From: an uncultured Eubacteriales bacterium | GTDB lineage: Bacteria > Bacillota > Clostridia > Peptostreptococcales > Anaerovoracaceae | Direction of reading: 5' to 3' | DNA: 64,000 bases | Assembly (NCBI GenBank): GCA_900542295.1 | Contig: UQNJ01000014.1 | Location: 1-64,000, forward strand | Part shown: positions 15,467 through 24,124 of the stretch, piece after piece | Position numbering within the stretch: position 1 is the stretch's first letter | How the letters are laid out: every line of letters begins with the position of its first letter | Notes under the pieces: model-generated | Database searches by the model: none | Seen by the model: the letters and a program-made list of their open reading frames with translations, nothing else | Told to the model about the DNA's origin: nothing | Made by a program: the position numbers and the translations under genes

Positions 15467-16588
15467 ATGAAAAAGTTTCTTTCATTACTGCTGATCTTTG
15501 CAATGGTATTCTCCTTGGCTGCTTGCGGAGGCAAGGGTGAAGATGCAAAGACAGAAGGAGAAATCAATTATGATGACATAGCTGATACTATGGAGTCTGA
15601 AGACGGAAAGTATGAACTTGCTTTCGTAACAGACGTTGGTCAGCTGAGAGACGGTTCTTTCAACCAGTTTACATGGAACGGTGTAAAGGCTTATGCTTAT
15701 AAGAATGAAAAATCCTATAAGTATTATCAGCCTGCAAACGGGAACCAGGCAACAGACGATGACAGATACAACGCAATGTCAGCTGCTGCAGAAGCAGGTG
15801 CAAAGATTGTTGTAGCAGCAGGTTTTATGCAGCAGAAAGCTCTTGAAAAAGCAGCAGCAGCTTATCCTGATGTAAAATTCATCTTTGTTGATGGAGGTAT
15901 CGAAGGTGTTGATAATATCGCATCAGTAAGCTACAAAGAAGAACAGGCCGGATATCTGGCAGGTTATGCTGCAGCTATGGAAGGATTTGAAAAACTTGGA
16001 TTCTCCGGCGGCGGCGGCGGAACAAACCCTGCTTGTATCAGATACGGATACGGATTTGTTCAGGGAGTTGAAGCAGGTGCAGCTGAAAAAGGCACTAATG
16101 TAGAAATGAGATACAGCTGGGAATACGGCGCAACATTCTCACCTTCACAGGATCTTCAGGCTATGCTTAACGGATGGTACGGCGAAGGTACAGAAGCAGT
16201 ATTCATGTGCGGCGGAAGCATGTTCCAGTCAGGAACTGCTGCAGCAGGTGCAAACGATGCCTATGTAATCGGTGTTGACGTAGACCAGTCAGGTCAGTCA
16301 GACACAGTTATTACTTCCGCTATGAAGGATCTGGCAGGTTCAACCATGGATGTTATTGACGGATTCTACAAAGACAAATGGGCTGATTTCGGCGGCAAGG
16401 TTACTGTTTTCGGAGCTGCTGATGACAGAGTAGGAATCCCTACAGACACTTGGAAGCTTGAAAACTGGAAAGTAGAAGATTATGAAGCTCTGTTCGAAAA
16501 GGTTAAGAGCGGAGAAATTGAAATTTCATCTAAGGAAGTTTCAGATCCAAGCACTCTTGATTGGGAACACATAACTTTCGTTAAATAA
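15467..16588 (+). CDS. BMP-family nucleoside-binding lipoprotein
   Basis: A 373-aa substrate-binding protein with a lipoprotein signal (LAAC, lipidated Cys20) and the Bmp/Med fold: LAFVTDVGQLRDGSFNQ near 52-68, a FIFVDGG strand near 140, and GVDVDQSG near 266. These proteins bind nucleosides outside the membrane and deliver them to the ATPase and two permeases that follow (the NupNOPQ/RnsBACD type). GGAGGG precedes the ATG. Codon use is more GC-rich and biased than its neighbours, consistent with high expression. A terminator follows and should hold downstream expression below that of the binding protein. Confidence 0.93.
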   Translation: MKKFLSLLLIFAMVFSLAACGGKGEDAKTEGEINYDDIADTMESEDGKYELAFVTDVGQLRDGSFNQFTWNGVKAYAYKNEKSYKYYQPANGNQATDDDRYNAMSAAAEAGAKIVVAAGFMQQKALEKAAAAYPDVKFIFVDGGIEGVDNIASVSYKEEQAGYLAGYAAAMEGFEKLGFSGGGGGTNPACIRYGYGFVQGVEAGAAEKGTNVEMRYSWEYGATFSPSQDLQAMLNGWYGEGTEAVFMCGGSMFQSGTAAAGANDAYVIGVDVDQSGQSDTVITSAMKDLAGSTMDVIDGFYKDKWADFGGKVTVFGAADDRVGIPTDTWKLENWKVEDYEALFEKVKSGEIEISSKEVSDPSTLDWEHITFVK

Positions 16589-16627
16589 TTTGCGACAGTA
16601 ATAAACAAAGGTTTTAAAATTGAAATA

Positions 16628-16657
16628 AAAAGGGGGAAAACAAATTTCCCCCTTTTT
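16628..16657 (+). terminator. Intra-operon terminator after the BMP gene
   Basis: AAAAGGGGGAAA (16628-16639) pairs with TTTCCCCCTTTTT (16645-16657). It lies between the binding-protein gene and the ATPase gene, with no clear promoter after it, so it probably lets through only part of the transcription. Confidence 0.85.
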
Positions 16658-16683
16658 GTGAATTATAGGACAAGGAAAAAATT

Positions 16684-18219
16684 ATGTCAGAATATATAAT
16701 AGAAATGAACCACATAAGGAAAGAATTTCCGGGTATAGTGGCAAATGACGACATAACGCTTCAGCTTAAAAAAGGCGAAATACATGCGTTGCTTGGTGAA
16801 AACGGTGCAGGAAAATCAACGCTGATGAGCGTTCTTTTCGGACTTTATCAGCCGGAAGCCGGCACCATTCTTAAAGACGGAAAAGAAGTAAAGATAAGCA
16901 ATCCTAATGATGCTACAGCCTTGGGAATAGGTATGGTGCATCAGCATTTTAAATTGATTGATGTTTTTACTGTATTGGATAATATTGTTTTAGGTGCTGA
17001 AACTACAAAGATGGGCTTTTTACAGAAGAAAGAAGCCAGAAAAAAAGTTCTTGAGTTAACAGAGCAATACGGACTTAAGGTGGATATTGACGCTAAGGTG
17101 GAGGATATTACAGTTGGTATGCAGCAGAGAGTTGAAATACTCAAAATGCTCTATAGAGATAATGAAATCCTTATATTCGATGAGCCTACGGCCGTTTTGA
17201 CACCTCAGGAAATTGATGAACTTATGCAAATAATGAAGGGATTCGCTGATGAAGGAAAGTCAATCCTGTTTATAACTCATAAATTAAATGAAATCATGGC
17301 CGTTTCTGACAGAGTTACGGTTTTGCACAAAGGAAAGTGTATAGGAACTGTCAACACAAAAGATGTAACTAAAGAGGAACTGTCAACAATGATGGTCGGA
17401 AGACCGGTGCAGCTGAAAGTAAATAAGACAGAGGCAAAGCCTTCGGATGTTGTGCTGTCTGTAAAGGGCCTGAGCGTTCCTTCCAAGATACACAAAAACG
17501 ATGCAGTGAAGAATGTGTCCTTTGATGTAAGAAAGGGAGAAATTGTCTGCATAGCAGGTATAGACGGAAATGGTCAAACAGAACTTATACAGGGAATAAC
17601 AGGGCTCGAAAACTCTTCGGCAGGGCATATAGAACTCTGCGGAAAGGATATATCCGGTGCTAGTATAAGAAAAAGAAGTCTGGCAGGAATGAGCCATATT
17701 CCTGAGGACAGACATAAGCACGGACTTGTTTTAGGTTATACACTTGAAGAAAATCTTGTACTTCAGAAGTTTAGAGAAAAGAGATTTCAAAATCATGGAT
17801 TTATAAAGTTTGATGAGGTAAGAAAGTACGCAGAGCATCTGATAGAAGATTATGATATACGTTCAGGTCAGGGAGCGGTAACAGTTGCAAGGAGTATGTC
17901 AGGCGGTAATCAACAGAAAGCTATAATAGCAAGGGAACTTGACAGAAATGAACCTCTTATAATAGCGGTACAGCCGACAAGAGGTCTCGATGTGGGAGCT
18001 ATTGAGCATATTCACAGGCAGCTTGTATCGGAAAGAGACAGCAACAAGGCAATCCTGCTTGTTTCATTGGAACTGGACGAAGTATTGAGCCTCTCAGACA
18101 GAATTCTTGTAATGTATGAAGGTGAAATAGTGGGAGAACTTGACCCTAAAAAGACCAATCCTCAGGAGCTGGGACTTTATATGTCCGGAGCTAAACGAGA
18201 CGATAGGGAGGTGAAGTAA
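16684..18219 (+). CDS. Nucleoside ABC transporter ATP-binding protein, two ATPase domains
   Basis: A 511-aa double ATPase (RbsA/NupO type). Domain 1 has Walker A GENGAGKST near 38-46, a degenerate signature (VGMQQRVEIL), and Walker B ILIFDEPTAVLTP near 161-173. Domain 2 has a typical altered P-loop GIDGNGQTE near 295, the signature MSGGNQQKAIIARE near 403, and VQPTRGLDVGA replacing the Walker B Glu region. In this subfamily the asymmetry is normal. It powers import with the permeases at 18223 and 19431. GGAGG near 18207 serves the next gene. Confidence 0.95.
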   Translation: MSEYIIEMNHIRKEFPGIVANDDITLQLKKGEIHALLGENGAGKSTLMSVLFGLYQPEAGTILKDGKEVKISNPNDATALGIGMVHQHFKLIDVFTVLDNIVLGAETTKMGFLQKKEARKKVLELTEQYGLKVDIDAKVEDITVGMQQRVEILKMLYRDNEILIFDEPTAVLTPQEIDELMQIMKGFADEGKSILFITHKLNEIMAVSDRVTVLHKGKCIGTVNTKDVTKEELSTMMVGRPVQLKVNKTEAKPSDVVLSVKGLSVPSKIHKNDAVKNVSFDVRKGEIVCIAGIDGNGQTELIQGITGLENSSAGHIELCGKDISGASIRKRSLAGMSHIPEDRHKHGLVLGYTLEENLVLQKFREKRFQNHGFIKFDEVRKYAEHLIEDYDIRSGQGAVTVARSMSGGNQQKAIIARELDRNEPLIIAVQPTRGLDVGAIEHIHRQLVSERDSNKAILLVSLELDEVLSLSDRILVMYEGEIVGELDPKKTNPQELGLYMSGAKRDDREVK

Positions 18220-18222
18220 CTT

Positions 18223-19431
18223 ATGTATAAAATAGATCCTAAAACAGGGAAACAGAAATTTTATGCAAAAGACGGCAGCAAAAGCGTAATCTCCGCCATT
18301 ATTTCAATTCTTATCGGAATGTTGGTCGGAACGGTTATAATAGTTATAGTAGGACTGACAAGCCCTGAAATAACCGGAAAAGGGATTCTGGAAGGTATCA
18401 AGCTTGTATTCTTAGGCGTATTCAGCACGGGAAGAGACGGTGGAGACTTATCCTTCGGATTTAACCCTGTTAATATGGGGAATCTGCTTTTTAGAGCCAC
18501 ACCGCTTATTATGACGGGTCTTTCCGTAGCTGTTGCATTTAAGACAGGTTTGTTTAATATCGGAGCACCGGGACAGTATCTCATGGGAACTACAGCAACT
18601 CTGTATGTTGCTTTAACAATTCCTACAGAGACGGTACCTGCATGGATTGTATGGATCTTAGCATTTCTGGCAGGAATTATCGCAGGTGCTCTCTGGGGTT
18701 CAATACCGGGAATCCTTAAAGCTTATCTTAATATAAACGAAGTAATCACATGTATAATGACCAACTGGATAGCAGCAAATCTTGTAACATGGTTCTTTGA
18801 TGTGAGGGATACGCTCAAAAACAGTGCAGAAGGCGGAAAGGTAGGGTATATTCGTCCTACTGCTTCTAATGGAGTTGAAACTTTCGACTTTGGACTGGAC
18901 AAGCTGTTTCCCGGCTCCCAGGTTAACGGGGGAATTATAATAGCGATTATAATAGCTGTATTGATGTATATAATTATGTCAAAGACTACTTTCGGATATC
19001 AGCTTAAAGCTTGCGGAAGCAATCGTCATGCAGCAAAATATGCAGGAATAAACGATAAGCTTAATATAATATATTCAATGGCTATAGCCGGAGCCCTTTC
19101 AGCAGCAGGTGCATCACTGTATTATCTGTCAGGAAATACAGAATTCTTCTGGACTACATATCAGGCTCTTCCGGCGGAAGGCTTTAACGGAATACCGGTG
19201 GCTCTGCTGGCATCTAACCACCCGGTAGCAGTGGTGTTTACGGGATGCTTTATGTCTATGCTTAACATTGCAGGCATGCAGCTGAAAACATTAACTGCTT
19301 ATAATGAGTATATTACGGACATTATTATTGCTTCTATAGTATACTTAAGTGCGTTTGCGATGATAATAAAGATGTTCCTCAATAATAGACAGAAGAAAAA
19401 GGAAGCATCCGAGGAAGGAGGAAATAAGTAA
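18223..19431 (+). CDS. Nucleoside ABC transporter permease 1
   Basis: A 402-aa BPD-transp-2 family permease with a cytoplasmic N terminus, a first membrane segment at about 23-46, and a periplasmic-side stretch before a bundle of about eight more helices. The coupling region carries the conserved TTFGYQLKACGSNRHAAKYAGI (about 251-272), which contacts the ATPase. The C-terminal tail is charged. It overlaps the next gene by one base (TAATG), so the two permeases are translationally coupled and probably form a heterodimer. Confidence 0.94.
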   Translation: MYKIDPKTGKQKFYAKDGSKSVISAIISILIGMLVGTVIIVIVGLTSPEITGKGILEGIKLVFLGVFSTGRDGGDLSFGFNPVNMGNLLFRATPLIMTGLSVAVAFKTGLFNIGAPGQYLMGTTATLYVALTIPTETVPAWIVWILAFLAGIIAGALWGSIPGILKAYLNINEVITCIMTNWIAANLVTWFFDVRDTLKNSAEGGKVGYIRPTASNGVETFDFGLDKLFPGSQVNGGIIIAIIIAVLMYIIMSKTTFGYQLKACGSNRHAAKYAGINDKLNIIYSMAIAGALSAAGASLYYLSGNTEFFWTTYQALPAEGFNGIPVALLASNHPVAVVFTGCFMSMLNIAGMQLKTLTAYNEYITDIIIASIVYLSAFAMIIKMFLNNRQKKKEASEEGGNK

Positions 19432-20441
19432 TGGTATTTTTGATTCAACAGACTATGCTTTATGCGATTCCTCTGATGATAGTGGCTTTAGCCGGTATAT
19501 TTGCCGAACGAAGCGGTGTCATCAATCTGGCTTTGGAAGGTATAATGATTTTCGGAGCATTTATGGGTGTTCTTTTTGTAAGACTTATGCAGGAGGGAAA
19601 TGTCTTTCAGAAGGAACAGGGACAGATTCTGATGCTTCTTGCGTTGCTGTTTGCGGCTGTTTGCGGTGCAGTTTTTTCACTTCTCTTATCGTTTTCGGCA
19701 ATTAACCTTAAGGCTGACCAGACTATAGGAGGTACGGCATTGAACATGCTTGCACCTGCGGTAGTTCTGTTTTTTATCAACCTTATAGCACAGCAGAATG
19801 TTCTTGGAATGGCTCAGGGAGACGCTTCGGGATGGTTTATGATAAAGCCGAGTACTTTCGGACTTGAAAGAGACCATGATTTTGGATTTATAGGAAATCT
19901 GCTTATAAACAAGGTTTATCTGACAACATATATATGTCTTGCTATTTTTATAATATTGTCAATAATCCTTTATAAGACAAAATTCGGATTAAGAATGCGT
20001 TCATGCGGAGAAAACCCTCAGGCTGCCGATTCATTGGGAATCAATGTATATAAGATGAGATATGCAGGTGTTACAATTTCAGGAGCACTTGCAGGCATAG
20101 GAGGATTTACTTATGCTTTAACTACTGCAAACTGCTCATCAACAGGAGAAGTTGCAGGATACGGATTTTTAGCATTAGCCGTAATGATATTCGGTAACTG
20201 GACTCCTTTGAATGTAGCTCTTGGAGGAATCCTTTTCGGATTGTTCAAGTGCATAGCTGCAACATATTCAAGCCTTGATATCAACGGGGATGGAGTATAT
20301 CTACTGTCAGAGATAGGAATAAGTCCATATGTGTACAGACTGCTTCCTTATCTGATAACTCTTATAGTATTAGCATTTACATCTAAAAAATCAAGAGTTC
20401 CTAAGGCGGAGGGAATACCTTACGATAAGGGACAAAGATAA
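19431..20441 (+). CDS. Nucleoside ABC transporter permease 2
   Basis: A 336-aa BPD-transp-2 permease. The early motif AERSGVINLALEGIMIFGAF (about 25-44) is the family hallmark, and TKFGLRMRSCGENPQAADSLGI (about 183-204) is the ATPase-coupling loop. About eight hydrophobic segments are visible. It is the last gene of the importer; a strong terminator lies 9 bp after the stop. Confidence 0.94.
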   Translation: MVFLIQQTMLYAIPLMIVALAGIFAERSGVINLALEGIMIFGAFMGVLFVRLMQEGNVFQKEQGQILMLLALLFAAVCGAVFSLLLSFSAINLKADQTIGGTALNMLAPAVVLFFINLIAQQNVLGMAQGDASGWFMIKPSTFGLERDHDFGFIGNLLINKVYLTTYICLAIFIILSIILYKTKFGLRMRSCGENPQAADSLGINVYKMRYAGVTISGALAGIGGFTYALTTANCSSTGEVAGYGFLALAVMIFGNWTPLNVALGGILFGLFKCIAATYSSLDINGDGVYLLSEIGISPYVYRLLPYLITLIVLAFTSKKSRVPKAEGIPYDKGQR

Positions 20442-20449
20442 TGCAACGG

Positions 20450-20478
20450 GAGTGCGGATAAGACCGCACTCTTTTTCT
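20450..20478 (+). terminator. Intrinsic terminator of the nucleoside importer operon
   Basis: GAGTGCGG (20450-20457) pairs with CCGCACTC (20464-20471), followed by TTTTTCT. A GTG inside the stem is in frame with the next gene, but this placement argues against it being a start. Confidence 0.92.
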
Positions 20479-20511
20479 GAAATTCAAACTCAAGGGAGAG
20501 AACGCATAAAC

Positions 20512-22311
20512 ATGTTTTTACCTGTAACAAAAGAAGAAATGTTAGAAAGAGGGTGGAAACAGGCCGATTTTGTTCTTGTAACAGGAGATGCCTATGTTGA
20601 CCACCATTCCTTTGGCACGGCTATAATAGGAAGACTTTTGGAAAGTAAAGGATATAAAGTTGCGGTACTTTCAAGACCGGATTATAAATCAGCAGAGGAC
20701 TTTAGACGCTTCGGTAAGCCGCGGCTTGGGTTTTTGATAAACAGCGGTGTTGTGGATTCAATGGTTAACAATTATTCGGTGTTTAAAAATAAAAGAAAAA
20801 AGGATGAATATGCGCCGGCAGGAGAAGCCGGAGGAAGACCGGATAGAGCCGTAATAGTGTATGCCAACAGAGCAAGAGAAGCATATAAAGATGTACCTAT
20901 AATAATAGGGGGAATAGAAGCAAGTTTAAGACGGCTGGGACATTATGATTATTGGAGCAATAAAGTCAGAAGGTCGATTCTGCTTGACTCAAAGGCAGAT
21001 CTTCTTATATACGGCATGGGAGAGAGAGCCATTGCAGAAATAGCAGATGCACTGAATTCGGGGATAGAAATAGGCGAAATTCAAAGCGTCAGAGGTACAT
21101 GCTACAAGGCGAAGAAAATGCCGGATAGAAATGATTTTATAAGATTACCTGACTATGATGACATCACTCTTGATAAAAGGTCATATGCTGAGAGTTTTGC
21201 AATACAATTTAAGAATAACGATGCCATATCGGCTAAAGGGCTGATTGAAAGATATACAGACACTGTGTGGGTTGTACAAAATCCACCACAGCCACCTTTA
21301 GAGCCTGAAGAACTTGACAAAATATATGAACTGCCATTTGAAAATGAAGAGCACCCTATATACAAGGATATGGGAGGAATTCCGGGCTTCAGAGAGGTTA
21401 AATTCAGCATAGTGAGTTCAAGGGGATGCTTTGGGGGATGCAGTTTTTGTGCATTGACTTATCATCAGGGAAGGCAGGTTAGAGGAAGGACAAAAGCATC
21501 ACTTATAAGAGAAGCTGAGAAACTGACAGAAAAGAAAGACTTTAAAGGGTATATACATGATGTTGGAGGCCCTACTGCCAACTTCAGAGGTCCTGCATGC
21601 AAGAAGCAAACTGTAAAAGGTGTATGCACAGATAAGGACTGTTTGTTTCCGGGAGTATGTGCAGCTATAAAGCCGGACCACAGTGAATACTTTGACATCT
21701 TACGAAGCATACGGAAAATAGATAAGATTAAAAAGGTGTTTATCCGTTCAGGCATCAGATATGACTATCTTCTTGCAGACCCGAACTGTGATAGATTTAT
21801 GGAAGAACTATGCAGATATCATGTCAGCGGTACATTGAAAGTCGCACCGGAGCATATTTCAGATAATGTGCTTAGCTGTATGCATAAGCCGTCAAAAGAA
21901 GTTTTTGTTGAGTTTACAAGAAAATATAAAGAGACAAATAAGAGATTAGGATTGAAGCAATACCTTATACCTTATCTTATTTCAAGTCATCCCGGAAGTA
22001 CTCTTGAGGATGCTTGTGAACTATCTCTTTTCTTGAAAAAATATGGATTTGTTCCGGATCAGGTACAGGACTTTTACCCTACGCCGGGTACGCTGGCGAC
22101 TTGTATGTATTACACAGGGCTTGATCCTCTTACAATGGAAAATGTATATGTGGCAAAAACCATGGAAGAAAAGAAGATGCAGAGAGCTTTGATTCATTTT
22201 CATAAAAAAGAAAACAGAAGAACAGTTGAAGCAGCATTAAAAAAGGTTGGCAGAGAAGACCTTATTCCGGTGTTTTTTTCACATAAGTATCACACAAAGA
22301 AGCGTAAATAG
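20512..22311 (+). CDS. YgiQ-family radical SAM protein
   Basis: A 599-aa protein of the YgiQ (UPF0313) radical SAM family. An N-terminal B12-binding-like region (about 1-200, with FGTAIIGRLLESKGYKVAVLSRPD) is followed by the radical SAM core with the iron-sulfur cysteines in RGCFGGCSFC (about 305-313). The family-typical GGPTANF segment and a second Cys-rich stretch (CKKQTVKGVCTDKDCLFPGVC, about 364-384) come next, then the C-terminal APEHISDNVL. The biochemical function of the family is not established to my knowledge. GTG 20452 lies in the preceding terminator; AAGGGAGAG before ATG 20512 decides the start. Confidence 0.93.
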   Translation: MFLPVTKEEMLERGWKQADFVLVTGDAYVDHHSFGTAIIGRLLESKGYKVAVLSRPDYKSAEDFRRFGKPRLGFLINSGVVDSMVNNYSVFKNKRKKDEYAPAGEAGGRPDRAVIVYANRAREAYKDVPIIIGGIEASLRRLGHYDYWSNKVRRSILLDSKADLLIYGMGERAIAEIADALNSGIEIGEIQSVRGTCYKAKKMPDRNDFIRLPDYDDITLDKRSYAESFAIQFKNNDAISAKGLIERYTDTVWVVQNPPQPPLEPEELDKIYELPFENEEHPIYKDMGGIPGFREVKFSIVSSRGCFGGCSFCALTYHQGRQVRGRTKASLIREAEKLTEKKDFKGYIHDVGGPTANFRGPACKKQTVKGVCTDKDCLFPGVCAAIKPDHSEYFDILRSIRKIDKIKKVFIRSGIRYDYLLADPNCDRFMEELCRYHVSGTLKVAPEHISDNVLSCMHKPSKEVFVEFTRKYKETNKRLGLKQYLIPYLISSHPGSTLEDACELSLFLKKYGFVPDQVQDFYPTPGTLATCMYYTGLDPLTMENVYVAKTMEEKKMQRALIHFHKKENRRTVEAALKKVGREDLIPVFFSHKYHTKKRK

Positions 22312-22313
22312 TA

Positions 22314-22319
22314 TATAAT
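22314..22319 (+). promoter_or_regulatory. Candidate -10 for the acyl-CoA synthetase gene
   Basis: TATAAT at 22314-22319 just after the ygiQ-like stop; no clear -35. Transcription would start near 22326, at the edge of the palindrome at 22328-22348. Confidence 0.45.
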
Positions 22320-22327
22320 AACAAATG

Positions 22328-22348
22328 ACTTAGTATGGAATACTAAGT
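22328..22348. promoter_or_regulatory. Palindromic operator upstream of the acyl-CoA synthetase
   Basis: ACTTAGTAT and ATACTAAGT form a perfect 9-bp inverted repeat around a 3-bp centre. The core is TTAGTA-N5-TACTAA, resembling (from memory) the FapR operator of Firmicutes fatty-acid synthesis genes. A second overlapping weaker pair, AAGTA-N5-TACTT, lies at 22345-22359. It sits at the expected transcription start, where a repressor would block. No regulator gene is adjacent. Confidence 0.65.
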
Positions 22349-22382
22349 AAGTAATACTTGATTTAAAGGAGAATATGTTATT

Positions 22383-24101
22383 ATGGGAAAAATAGCATCC
22401 TATGTTAACAGGGGCAAAACTATAAAAGAAATGATTTACAATGCGGCCGGAGAGTTTCCGGACAGATATGCATTTCGTTTTAAAAAGAACGGAGAAATTC
22501 AGGGGAAAACTTTTTCTGAGCTCGTAGATGAGATAGAAGCTTTTGGTACAGGCATATGTAAAAGGGGATATGATAACTGCCGGATAGGTATAATAGGAGA
22601 AAATTCATATCCTTGGTTCCTGGCATTCTTATCTGCTGTATGTGGTGGGAACACAGCAGTTCCTTTTGACAAGGGTCTTACTGAAACTGAATTGGAAACA
22701 TGTGTTTTGAGAAGTGGAATAAAAGTTATGTTTTATGATGAAAAATTTCAGAACATCGTTGACCACATAAAACCGATTCATGGAGATAAGGTTGATTTTA
22801 TAAGTATTTGCGGAAAAAACAGTCTTTTGGATACAATCATAAGTGAAGGAAGAAATGCTGTTTTAAACGGGGAAAAATGTTATACAGACAGAATCGTTGA
22901 GAAAGAAGCTACAGCAGTATTTCTTTTCACATCGGGAACTACAAGTGACTCCAAGATAGTAATATTGAGCCATGACAATATTGCATCTAATATAAGAGAT
23001 ATGCTTGAAATGGAGATATTTTATCCTACAGATGTAAACATGGCATTTTTACCTTTTCATCACAGCTTTGGCCTTGTGGGCTGCCTTGTGTTTTTATCTT
23101 CAGGGGCAGACAATGTATTTTGCGATGGACTTAAATATGTACAGAAAAACTTTACGGAGTATGGCGTAAGCGTATTTGTGGGAGTACCGCTTATTGTAGA
23201 AAACCTTTACAATAAGGTTATGAAGCAGATAGAAAAGCAAGGCAAGACTAAAACTGTAAATACAGGTCTGAAACTTTCCAATTTCCTTAGAAAGATAGGA
23301 ATAGACAAGAGAAGAAAAATCTTCGGTGAAATAATAGATAAATTGGGAGGAAGCCTGAGACTCATAATAAGCGGTGCGGCTGCTTTGGATCCTGCCGTAT
23401 CAGCAGGTCTTAACAATTTTGGAATTGATACGATACAGGGATACGGACTTACGGAAACATCGCCTGTACTTACAGCCGAAAGACCTTGGGCAATTTCACC
23501 GGGGTCGGTAGGAACTCCTATGAAATCAGTGAAAGTCCGCATTGAAGAAAAAGATGAAAACGGAATCGGGGAAATAGTTGTATGCGGGCCTAATATCATG
23601 CAAGGATATTATAATCAGCCTGAAGAAACTGCCAAGGCTATAGTTGACGGATGGTTCCATACAGGTGACTTGGGCAGAATAGATGACAAGGGAAATCTTA
23701 TAATTACCGGAAGAAAAAAGAATGTAATAGTTCTTAAAAACGGTAAAAATATTTTCCCTGAGGAAATAGAAGAACTTATACTTAAACTGCCATATGTTAC
23801 AGAATGTATGATGTTTACAAGAGAAAAGCATAATGAGCTGGTGCTTTGGTGTGAGATTGTATATGACACTGAAACTTACGGAAAAGGTGAGGAATCAGAA
23901 AAACAGATCGCAGAAAAATTTGCTGCCGATTTGGCTGCTGTCAACAATATACTGCCTCAATATAAGCACATAAATCATTTCATCATAAGTGATGAGCCGA
24001 TGGTAAAGACTACTACGCAGAAGGTAAAGAGAAGAGTTGAAACAGAAAAAATATATAAACACTGGGATGAAGAAAAGTGTTATAATACTGTAATAAAATA
24101 A
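22383..24101 (+). CDS. AMP-forming acyl-CoA synthetase (long-chain type)
   Basis: A 572-aa member of the ANL adenylation superfamily. Motifs: the P-loop-like FLFTSGTTSDSK (about 181-192; the usual G/PKG is SDSK here), AFLPFHHSFG near 221, GYGLTETSP near 356-364, and the hinge/lysine region FHTGDLGRIDDKGNLIITGRKKN near 425-447. It should activate a fatty or other carboxylic acid to the acyl-adenylate and then the CoA (or ACP) thioester, probably to recycle exogenous or membrane fatty acids. The upstream palindrome suggests lipid-responsive control. The methyltransferase gene follows after 23 bp and may share its transcript. Confidence 0.88.
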   Translation: MGKIASYVNRGKTIKEMIYNAAGEFPDRYAFRFKKNGEIQGKTFSELVDEIEAFGTGICKRGYDNCRIGIIGENSYPWFLAFLSAVCGGNTAVPFDKGLTETELETCVLRSGIKVMFYDEKFQNIVDHIKPIHGDKVDFISICGKNSLLDTIISEGRNAVLNGEKCYTDRIVEKEATAVFLFTSGTTSDSKIVILSHDNIASNIRDMLEMEIFYPTDVNMAFLPFHHSFGLVGCLVFLSSGADNVFCDGLKYVQKNFTEYGVSVFVGVPLIVENLYNKVMKQIEKQGKTKTVNTGLKLSNFLRKIGIDKRRKIFGEIIDKLGGSLRLIISGAAALDPAVSAGLNNFGIDTIQGYGLTETSPVLTAERPWAISPGSVGTPMKSVKVRIEEKDENGIGEIVVCGPNIMQGYYNQPEETAKAIVDGWFHTGDLGRIDDKGNLIITGRKKNVIVLKNGKNIFPEEIEELILKLPYVTECMMFTREKHNELVLWCEIVYDTETYGKGEESEKQIAEKFAADLAAVNNILPQYKHINHFIISDEPMVKTTTQKVKRRVETEKIYKHWDEEKCYNTVIK

Positions 24102-24124
24102 CATTTCAGGCAAGGTGCAAATTT

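Noticed and set aside
20452..20511. Earlier GTG start for the YgiQ protein
   Set aside because: The codons lie within an intrinsic terminator; ATG 20512 has the AAGGGAGAG site.
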